Made by a program: the position numbers and the translations under genes. From assembly GCA_949741605.1 (NCBI GenBank), contig CATJNB010000102.1, forward strand, positions 1 to 34,589: a DNA stretch of 34,589 nt, written 5' to 3'. Shown one piece after another: positions 28,206 through 34,589 of this stretch. Numbering within the stretch: position 1 is the first letter of the stretch; each line of letters opens with the position of its first letter. Origin of the DNA: an uncultured Eubacteriales bacterium (GTDB lineage Bacteria; Bacillota; Clostridia; Oscillospirales; Acutalibacteraceae). The notes under the pieces were generated by a model, which was given only the letters and a program-made list of their open reading frames with translations, did no database searches and was not told where the DNA came from.

Positions 28206-28238
28206 TGAATAAAAAAAGCCCCTGTAAAAGAGGCTTTC
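28206..28238 (-). terminator. Rho-independent terminator downstream of the CapD-like gene
   Basis: Minus strand AAAGCCTC-N-GGGGCTTT followed by a T tract. Confidence 0.65.
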
Positions 28239-28243
28239 GAGTC

Positions 28244-30157
28244 TTACGCACCGGGCAAAGTATCCTGACGCAGTGCGTCGTTTTCTTCGGCGTGGCCAGT
28301 ATAATTGGGCACAATCCGGTGGATGACCTGCATCATACGCACGTTATCGACCCCGGCATACTGGCGCAACTCGTCTATATCGCTGCGGAAGGTCTCCTCG
28401 CAGAACGGAATCGGCGTACCAATATAGATGAGTTCGTGGGCGGTTTTCTGTACCCCGCCTTCACTGTCCAAAAGCAGCTCCTCATAAAGCTTCTCTCCCG
28501 GACGCAAACCAGTATACTCAATCTTGATATCCACATCCGGCTCCAGCCCGGAAAGCTGGATCAAATTGCGCGCAAGATCTACAATCTTTACGGGCTGCCC
28601 CATATCCAGCACAAAAATCTCCCCGCCTTTTGCCATGCCTCCCGCTTGGATCACAAGCCTTGCGGCTTCCGGGATGGTCATGAAAAAGCGCGTGATATCC
28701 GGGTGCGTGACCGTTACAGGACCACCCGCCTCAATCTGGCGTTTAAACAGCGGGATCACACTGCCGTTGCTCCCCAGCACATTGCCAAAACGTACTGCAA
28801 CAAATTCGGTGGTACTGCTATGCCGGCTGTAATATTGGATAATCAGCTCACAAATCCGTTTGGTAGCCCCCATAACATTCGTGGGGTTCACTGCCTTGTC
28901 GGTAGAAATCAGAACCATCTGGTTTGCACCAAATTTATGCGCCGCTTCCGCCACATTCATGGTGCCGAACACATTGTTTTTCACAGCTTCCCCGGGGCTT
29001 AACTCCATCAGCGGGACATGCTTATGCGCCGCCGCATGGAACACAACATGGGGCCGGCAAACCTCAAACATCGCCTCCAGCCGCGCCTTATCACGCACCG
29101 AGCCAATGAGTACCTCCAGATTGAGGTCCGGGAACTTCCGCAGCAATTCATTTTGCAGGTCGTAAGCGTTATTTTCGTAAATGTCAAACACGATCAGCTT
29201 TTTCGGTTCATACCGCGCAATCTGCCGGCACAGCTCCGAGCCAATCGACCCGCCGCCGCCTGTCACCAGCACGACCTTGTTTTTCAGATACCCGCTGATC
29301 GCTTCTACATTGAGCGTAATTTCATCGCGCCCCAAAAGGTCGACAATATCGACATTCCGAACCGGGACTGCCTCGTCCTGATGTTCGAGCATCTCCTGAA
29401 TCGACGGTACTGTTTTCAGCTGACATCCGGTTTTCGAACAGATATTGACAATTTCCTGCCGTTCCTGCCGGCTGCTTGCCGGAATCGCCATAACAATCTG
29501 ATCTACATTATACCGCGATGCAATTTTCGGGATGCTGTCCCGGCCGCCGGCCACCTTCACCCCATGGATACGGGTGCCGCGTTTGCCACGGTTATCGTCC
29601 ACCCCCACCACTGGGATACCGCGGCTTGCAGGGGATGCTTTCATGGTCTTAATGACCATGGAGCCAATCTCCCCGGCCCCGATAATCATAACCCGGTGGA
29701 AATCAGCCGGGTCGCGGGGCTTTGCAAAATTCTTGCCGCGCAGTCTGCGCAGAAACCGGAACCCAAACCGGATGACCCCTACAAATAAGAGCGTGAACAC
29801 CCAGCCGATAATATACACCGAGTACGGAAACCGGATGACCCCATACACCGGTGTCGCCAGCAGACAGCCAAAAACGGTAATCGCTCCACACGCGATCGTG
29901 GTGCCAATCACAATCTGGATCAATTCGTCAAAGCTCGCAAACTGCCACATGGTCGTATAAAACTTAAACAAAGCGAACACTAACAGGCAAATCACCGCAG
30001 CCTGCGGCATGAGCAGCCAATAGGAAGTCATATCAAACCGGGCAATTGCGCCATCGAACCGCAAGAAAAGCGCCACAAGATACGCAAGGTACACACATCC
30101 CACATCCAGAACCGCCTGGAATATCGAATACATTATACTAAAACGTTTACTATTCAT
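28244..30157 (-). CDS. Membrane-anchored polysaccharide biosynthesis NDP-sugar 4,6-dehydratase/epimerase (CapD/FlaA1 family)
   Basis: N-terminal TMs; CoA-binding-like domain (RVMIIGAGEIGSMVI); VLVTGGGGSIGSELCRQI; STDKAVNPTNVMGATKRICE; RFGNVLGSNGSVIPLF. Confidence 0.93.
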   Translation of the reverse strand: MNSKRFSIMYSIFQAVLDVGCVYLAYLVALFLRFDGAIARFDMTSYWLLMPQAAVICLLVFALFKFYTTMWQFASFDELIQIVIGTTIACGAITVFGCLLATPVYGVIRFPYSVYIIGWVFTLLFVGVIRFGFRFLRRLRGKNFAKPRDPADFHRVMIIGAGEIGSMVIKTMKASPASRGIPVVGVDDNRGKRGTRIHGVKVAGGRDSIPKIASRYNVDQIVMAIPASSRQERQEIVNICSKTGCQLKTVPSIQEMLEHQDEAVPVRNVDIVDLLGRDEITLNVEAISGYLKNKVVLVTGGGGSIGSELCRQIARYEPKKLIVFDIYENNAYDLQNELLRKFPDLNLEVLIGSVRDKARLEAMFEVCRPHVVFHAAAHKHVPLMELSPGEAVKNNVFGTMNVAEAAHKFGANQMVLISTDKAVNPTNVMGATKRICELIIQYYSRHSSTTEFVAVRFGNVLGSNGSVIPLFKRQIEAGGPVTVTHPDITRFFMTIPEAARLVIQAGGMAKGGEIFVLDMGQPVKIVDLARNLIQLSGLEPDVDIKIEYTGLRPGEKLYEELLLDSEGGVQKTAHELIYIGTPIPFCEETFRSDIDELRQYAGVDNVRMMQVIHRIVPNYTGHAEENDALRQDTLPGA

Positions 30158-30247
30158 GAAGTATTACTCCCATATTTTCCTTTTCTTCTATCCCATGCAG
30201 AAAAGCCCATTCCGGAATCCTCCAGACGCTTGTCTGCTAACTTATTG

Positions 30248-30256
30248 AGTATACCA
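30248..30256 (-). promoter_or_regulatory. Extended -10 (TGGTATACT) upstream of the CapD-like gene
   Basis: Minus strand TATGGTATACT, identical 11-mer to that upstream of miaA. Confidence 0.45.
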
Positions 30257-30403
30257 TAAATCATCCACAAAAGAAATACATAATTCGTTAAAATTAAAAT
30301 TTTTTTCCAAATATGCCGCCTGGTTTCGTCATTTCCCCCAAAACCATTGGGACTCCTTTTGGATATCTTTTGCAAATTTTCCCTTCTTATCCCTGCATCA
30401 ACA

Positions 30404-30444
30404 GAAAAAGCTGCTGGCTTGTCCGCAAAACAACCCAGCAGCTT
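30404..30444 (-). terminator. Rho-independent terminator downstream of the zinc-ribbon protein gene
   Basis: Perfect 10-bp IR AAGCTGCTGG (30408-30417) / CCAGCAGCTT (30435-30444); minus-strand T tract. Confidence 0.7.
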
Positions 30445-30467
30445 CCCTGTTTTTTGACCGTCAAGGA

Positions 30468-30923
30468 TCAATCTTTTTGCGTATCCTCATCGGGATGGTC
30501 ATGATGGCTGTGGGAGTGGTCATGGCCGCACCCGCACGAAAACTCATCAATGACATCATTGATATCAAATTCCAGGCTTTCGCCGCAGTTCGGACAGTCA
30601 ATCTGTCCATTTTCAATGACATCCTCCGACAGGCAAATGGTTTCCTGACACGACGGGCATGTCACTTCATAGTAACATTCTTCTTCGTCCTCGTCGTCAT
30701 CCTCCCCATAGAATTCATCCTCCAGCGCACCCAGATCCTCATCCACGGCATCGAGCTGATCGGCCATATCGTGGTATGCGTGCTCCACATCGGAAATCGA
30801 AAGCGCCATATCCTCGAGCAGCGTGACCATCGCCTGAATCACCTTGACTTCTTTTTTCTCAGCATCCAATTCCAAGCCCTCCATCAGGCCGCGGATATAA
30901 GCTACTCTTTCTAAATTCGTCAT
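30468..30923 (-). CDS. CD1247-like N-terminal domain / zinc-ribbon protein with His/Asp-rich C-terminus
   Basis: MTNLERVAYIRGLMEGLELD; acidic linker; CPSCQETI...CPNCGESLEF; SCGCGHDHSHSHHDHPDED; RBS AGGAGG. Confidence 0.75.
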   Translation of the reverse strand: MTNLERVAYIRGLMEGLELDAEKKEVKVIQAMVTLLEDMALSISDVEHAYHDMADQLDAVDEDLGALEDEFYGEDDDEDEEECYYEVTCPSCQETICLSEDVIENGQIDCPNCGESLEFDINDVIDEFSCGCGHDHSHSHHDHPDEDTQKD

Positions 30924-30988
30924 AGAAATACCTCCTTTTTTTGACCATCCTGCCAAACCAAAACCCGGCTTTTCCCAATTATTGTTGG

Positions 30989-31546
30989 TTAAGCGCGCTC
31001 CATATATTCACCAGTGCGGGTATCAATGCGGATCATTTCGCCCTCATCAATAAACAGCGGCACCTTTACCTCTGCGCCAGTTTCCAGCACGGCTGGCTTT
31101 GTGACATTGGTTGCCGTATCGCCCTTAAAGCCGGGATCGGTCTGGGTGACCTGCAGCTCGACAAAGTTTGGCGGCTCTACCCCAAACACATTGCCTTTGT
31201 AGGAAAGCACTTTACAGGTCATATTCTCCTTAACAAACTTAAAGTTATCCCCAAGCACATCCGCATTGATCGGCATTTGCTCATAGGTTTCACAATCCAT
31301 GAAATAATAGAGATCGCCGTCTGCATACAGATATTCCATATCCTTACGCTCTACAAACGCCGTGGGGAATTTCTCGGTGGGGCTAAACGTACGCTCTGTG
31401 ACACTGCCAGTAATCACGTTCTTGATTTTGGTGCGTACAAAAGCAGCGCCTTTGCCGGGTTTGACGTGCTGGAACTCCACAATGGACACTACGTTGCCAT
31501 CGAGTTCAAAGGTCATACCATTTCTAAAATCGCCTGCTGATATCAT
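30989..31546 (-). CDS. efp: Elongation factor P
   Basis: [47 protein letters not shown]; full-length EF-P with C-terminal [25 protein letters not shown]. Confidence 0.97.
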   Translation of the reverse strand: MISAGDFRNGMTFELDGNVVSIVEFQHVKPGKGAAFVRTKIKNVITGSVTERTFSPTEKFPTAFVERKDMEYLYADGDLYYFMDCETYEQMPINADVLGDNFKFVKENMTCKVLSYKGNVFGVEPPNFVELQVTQTDPGFKGDTATNVTKPAVLETGAEVKVPLFIDEGEMIRIDTRTGEYMERA

Positions 31547-31580
31547 AAAATCGTTCCTCCAAAAATTATCTTACCTGATA

Positions 31581-31609
31581 ATTGTATAATATTTCCCAGA
31601 ATTTTTCAA
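31581..31609 (-). promoter_or_regulatory. Sigma-A-type promoter of efp
   Basis: Minus strand TTGAAA - 17 bp - TACAAT. Confidence 0.6.
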
Positions 31610-31628
31610 GCAATTTTGGAAATTTTCC

Positions 31629-32708
31629 TTATACAACGATCAATTCTTTCGGGGAATGGGTCAGGTTTTGGCAGCCATCGTCGGTCACCACCACCATATC
31701 CTCAATCCGCACCCCGAATTTGCCTTCCAAATAAATTCCGGGTTCTACGGTCAGCACCATGCCCGGCAGGAGCAGCTGTTCACAAGACGGGGAAAAATAC
31801 GGCCATTCATGGATTTCCAGACCCACCGCATGGCCGGTCGTATGCCCAAAGGTTTTGGGGTATTTCTCGTCAATGACAGCGCGCGCCGCCCGGTCCACAA
31901 TATGGCAATGCACCCCAGCCCGCACCGTACGCAAAGCCGCTTGCTGCGCCCGCGCAACCGTTTCATACACCTTACGCTGTTCACGGCTGGCGCTGCCAAT
32001 CGCCACGGTGCGGGTCATATCGGAATGGTAGCCATACCGTTTCGCACCAATGTCCATGGTGACAAAATCCCCATGTTGGAGCCTTCGTTCGCCGGGCACG
32101 CCATGGCATTGTGAACCATTCTCCCCAGACACCACAATCAGGTCAAACGCCACCCCATCGGCACCGTTTTGACGCATATAAAATTCCAGTTCTAAGGCAA
32201 TTTCGCGCTCCGTGCGCCCCTGTTGCAGACGCGGCAGGATATACGTAAAAGCCGCATCCGTGATCGCCTGTGCTGCCCGGATGTTTTCCAGCTCCTGCGG
32301 CGTTTTTACCGCACGCACCTGCCGGATCGCATCGTCTAACGTCTTGTCCCAGACTGCTTTGGCCCCTGCTTTCTGGAACAGCCCATCAAACCACTCCATC
32401 TGTGCGAGGGTGGTTGCAGAACGTTCCATGAGGATGGTTTTACACGCGTGGCGGCGCAAAAGTTCCTCTAAGCTTTTTTCTAATTTTTCATAGGTCATGA
32501 CGATGCAGTCCTGACAATGCTTGCGGGCGGCTTCGCCATACCGGAAATCCGTGAGGAAATACGTTTCCTCTTTCGTGAGAAGCACCGTATGTGCGGACGA
32601 AGAAAATCCGCTGACATACCGGCAGTTTGCACCGCTGTGAAACAGCATGGCATCCGCTTTAACGGTTTGCGGCAGGGTTTGCCACAGCCGTTGTGAAACC
32701 GTTTGCAT
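31629..32708 (-). CDS. pepP: Xaa-Pro aminopeptidase (M24)
   Basis: VTMDIGAKRYGYHSDMTRTV; GHTTGHAVGLEIHEWPY; MVLTVEPGIYLEGKFGVRIEDMVVV. Confidence 0.95.
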   Translation of the reverse strand: MQTVSQRLWQTLPQTVKADAMLFHSGANCRYVSGFSSSAHTVLLTKEETYFLTDFRYGEAARKHCQDCIVMTYEKLEKSLEELLRRHACKTILMERSATTLAQMEWFDGLFQKAGAKAVWDKTLDDAIRQVRAVKTPQELENIRAAQAITDAAFTYILPRLQQGRTEREIALELEFYMRQNGADGVAFDLIVVSGENGSQCHGVPGERRLQHGDFVTMDIGAKRYGYHSDMTRTVAIGSASREQRKVYETVARAQQAALRTVRAGVHCHIVDRAARAVIDEKYPKTFGHTTGHAVGLEIHEWPYFSPSCEQLLLPGMVLTVEPGIYLEGKFGVRIEDMVVVTDDGCQNLTHSPKELIVV

Positions 32709-32723
32709 CTGTTTTCTCTCCTT

Positions 32724-33254
32724 TCAGCCGTTGCGCTGTGCCAGACGGGCCGGCAAATGGATTCCTCTGCGGCAAAGCGAACGCCGGATCGGTTTTTCCA
32801 GCCGGCGCCGGACCCGGAACGACAGAGAAGCCTCCGGGGTGACCGGCATGAGCAAAATCGACTTCATCCCCGACAGGTTCGCCCCCAGCACATCCGTAAA
32901 CACCTGGTCGCCTACCACGACGGTTGTGCGGTGTTTGGCGCGCATGATACTGGCTGCACGATGGTATCCCGACGGCAGGGGCTTGAATGCCCGGCACAAA
33001 AATGGCAAGTCATACTGCCGGGCAAACGGTGCGACCCGGTGGGCATAGTTGTTGGACACAATGATGATTTGGATCCCGGCGTTGCGCATATTGTGGGTCC
33101 ATGCCACGCTCCCGGGGAACGGCTCCGGGCTGCCATGCGCCGCAAGGGTATTGTCAACATCTAACAAAAGGGTATCCGCCCCCATCGCGCGCACCAGCTC
33201 GGGGGTGATATCGGTGACCCGCTCTACGGATACGGTTGGTCGGAATAATCCCAT
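32724..33254 (-). CDS. yqeG: YqeG family HAD-IIIA phosphatase
   Basis: GADTLLLDVDNTLAAHGSPEP; QIIIVSNNYAHRV; VVVGDQVFTDVLGANLSGMKSILLMPV. Confidence 0.9.
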   Translation of the reverse strand: MGLFRPTVSVERVTDITPELVRAMGADTLLLDVDNTLAAHGSPEPFPGSVAWTHNMRNAGIQIIIVSNNYAHRVAPFARQYDLPFLCRAFKPLPSGYHRAASIMRAKHRTTVVVGDQVFTDVLGANLSGMKSILLMPVTPEASLSFRVRRRLEKPIRRSLCRRGIHLPARLAQRNG

Positions 33255-33273
33255 AACTGCTCCTTCCTATACG

Positions 33274-33309
33274 AAAAAAAGCAGGCATAGCTGCCCGCTT
33301 TTCTTTTTT
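33274..33309. terminator. Terminator between rpsU and yqeG
   Basis: AGCAGGCA-tagc-TGCCCGCT (one mismatch) flanked by A and T tracts. Confidence 0.6.
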
Positions 33310-33335
33310 GGTACCGCTTGGCTCCCAAATACAGC

Positions 33336-33512
33336 TTATTTAAACTTACGTTTCCGAGCTGCTTCAGACTTTTTCTTCCGTTTTACAGAAGGCTTTTCAT
33401 AAGCTTCTCTCTTACGGACCTCAGCGATTACACCAGCTCTGGCACATTGCTTTTTGAAACGCCGCAAAGCACTGTCCAAAGACTCATTGTCTTTAATTCT
33501 GATTTCTGCCAT
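33336..33512 (-). CDS. rpsU: 30S ribosomal protein S21 (58 aa, below the ORF-track cutoff)
   Basis: Manual translation [67 protein letters not shown]. Confidence 0.96.
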   Translation of the reverse strand: MAEIRIKDNESLDSALRRFKKQCARAGVIAEVRKREAYEKPSVKRKKKSEAARKRKFK

Positions 33513-33705
33513 TTATTCTATCCCTCCCATCCGCACCACGGCAGGGGTTCTTTCATGTATCGAATTCAATACAGAATACAAAAGTTATTATACCCATTTT
33601 CCCCCCTTCTGTCAAGACCTATCTTACAAATCTTTTTGGTTTTATCCTGATTTTTTCCCTCTTCGCCTTTTTTTACCATTTCCCAAACTTTTCCCAAATT
33701 CCCTC

Positions 33706-33734
33706 TTGACTTCTCCCCATTTTTATGGTATCCT
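33706..33734 (+). promoter_or_regulatory. Promoter of tRNA-Trp
   Basis: TTGACT - 17 bp - TATCCT with TGg extended -10, 18 bp upstream of the tRNA. Confidence 0.7.
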
Positions 33735-33752
33735 AAAAAACGTTGAATATAT

Positions 33753-33828
33753 AGGGGTATAGCTCAGTTGGTAGAGCAGTGGTCTCCAAAACCACGTGCC
33801 GAGGGTTCAAGTCCTTCTGCCCCTGCCA
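33753..33828 (+). tRNA. trnW: tRNA-Trp (anticodon CCA), CCA end encoded
   Basis: AGGGGTA/TGCCCCT acceptor stem; AGCTCAGTTGGTAGAGC D-arm; GTGGT-CTCCAAA-ACCAC anticodon arm; GGGTTCAAGTC T-arm; GCCA end. Confidence 0.96.
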
Positions 33829-33835
33829 GATTTTG

Positions 33836-33876
33836 AAAGCCTCAAACCTAGCAGATACGCGGGTTTGAGGCTTTTT
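33836..33876. terminator. Bidirectional terminator between tRNA-Trp and the convergent integrase
   Basis: Perfect 13-bp IR AAAGCCTCAAACC (33836-33848) / GGTTTGAGGCTTT (33862-33874) then TTC. Confidence 0.8.
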
Positions 33877-33884
33877 CTTGTTTT

Positions 33885-34589
33885 TTACGCACTGTTTGAC
33901 CCTTTAATTGACCCTTTACAGTTTTTAATAAACGCTTCCATACGGGCCGCACTTTCCGTTTTCATCTTTTCCGTAACATGGCCGTATACGTCAAGAGTAA
34001 ATGCTGCCGTAGCATGCCCCAAATTTTCCTGTACGGTTTTGATGTCGTCGCCCTCCTGCAATGACGTAACGGCGTAAGTGTGTCTTAGGTCGTGGAAACG
34101 GGCTTCCGGTATTCCGATCTCGCAAGCGATCCGCTTAAAATGCTTTATAATCGTACGGGGGACTAGGTTCTTACCGATCTCATCTGTAAACACAAGATTG
34201 GGGGGATTGTTCCAAACGCTCCCGGCTTTCAAACGGTTTGCAGTCTGCTTGTGCTTTTCGTTTTGGAGCACCTTCATGACAAATGGTGCCGGTACAATTA
34301 CCCGTTTCTTTCCGCTCTTCGGACTGATGAAATAATAGTCCCCGTTCTTCTCCTTTTGAAGTTGCTGGCTGACGGTAACAGTGCCTTGCTCAAAATCCAC
34401 ACAACCCCAAGTAAGCCCAAGGATTTCCCCCTCCCTCATTCCGGTGAATAACGTCACCAAAAACAAATTTTGAAACCGTTTCTTTTCCAAAGCCCCCAGA
34501 AAATCAGCGATTGTTGATTCTTCTAGGGGCTTTATTTCTTTGCGTTCCATACGGGGAAGCGTACAGGCAGCAGACGGGTTAAATGGAAT
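33885..34589 (-). CDS. int: Tyrosine recombinase/integrase, C-terminal catalytic domain (5' end lies beyond the window)
   Basis: TGMREGEILGLTWGCVDF; HDLRHTYAVTSLQEG; LGHATAAFTLDVYGHV; frame stays open from 34550 to the window edge (IPFNPSAACTLPR-M...). Confidence 0.93.
   Translation of the reverse strand: MPFNPSAACTLPRMERKEIKPLEESTIADFLGALEKKRFQNLFLVTLFTGMREGEILGLTWGCVDFEQGTVTVSQQLQKEKNGDYYFISPKSGKKRVIVPAPFVMKVLQNEKHKQTANRLKAGSVWNNPPNLVFTDEIGKNLVPRTIIKHFKRIACEIGIPEARFHDLRHTYAVTSLQEGDDIKTVQENLGHATAAFTLDVYGHVTEKMKTESAARMEAFIKNCKGSIKGSNSA

Larger units (their letters stand above)
33753..34589. mobile_element. Left boundary of a probable integrative element (prophage/ICE) at tRNA-Trp
   Basis: Integrase gene lies 56 nt from the tRNA 3' end and converges on it; the remainder of the element is outside the window. 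Confidence 0.65.

Noticed and set aside
30154-30471. 105-aa minus-strand ORF with ATGA overlap to the CapD-like gene
   Set aside because: Its 5' part runs through the terminator of the upstream gene and the CapD-like promoter; no RBS seen; composition unlike a conserved protein
34550-34589. Integrase as a truncated pseudogene starting at 34550
   Set aside because: The reading frame remains open to the window edge, so the short length is due to the window boundary

Overview
This 34.6 kb window looks like a low-GC-lineage Firmicutes (Clostridia-type) chromosome made up mostly of housekeeping genes. No database search was run. From left to right it holds: a GH25 lysozyme with Ig-like/Fn3 domains (-); a small, extremely Cys-rich protein missing from standard families I recognise (+); a DUF4358-like lipoprotein and an SGNH hydrolase lipoprotein (-); a polyphosphate/glycolysis trio of Ppx/GppA-HD, PPK1 and PFK (+); a long minus-strand run comEA-rluD-lspA-ileS-divIVA-ylmH-sepF-yggS-HlyD-like-miaA-mutL-mutS-ricA/ylbF-miaB-GT2; a small orphan ORF (+); queH; a CapD-type NDP-sugar dehydratase; a zinc-ribbon/His-rich protein; efp-pepP-yqeG-rpsU; tRNA-Trp(CCA); and a tyrosine integrase facing the tRNA and running off the right edge, which marks the boundary of a probable integrative element. 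The observations most worth a second look are: (1) the 81-aa, 19-Cys protein at 2272-2517 and the CTTGTA/TACAAG/CTTGTA repeats in its 5'UTR; (2) the Ppx/GppA-HD protein whose DIGGGS motif reads HIGTGS, encoded just upstream of ppk1 and a non-canonical pfk; (3) the tRNA-Trp/integrase junction; (4) an HlyD-like adaptor inside the division cluster. No CRISPR array or rRNA was seen.
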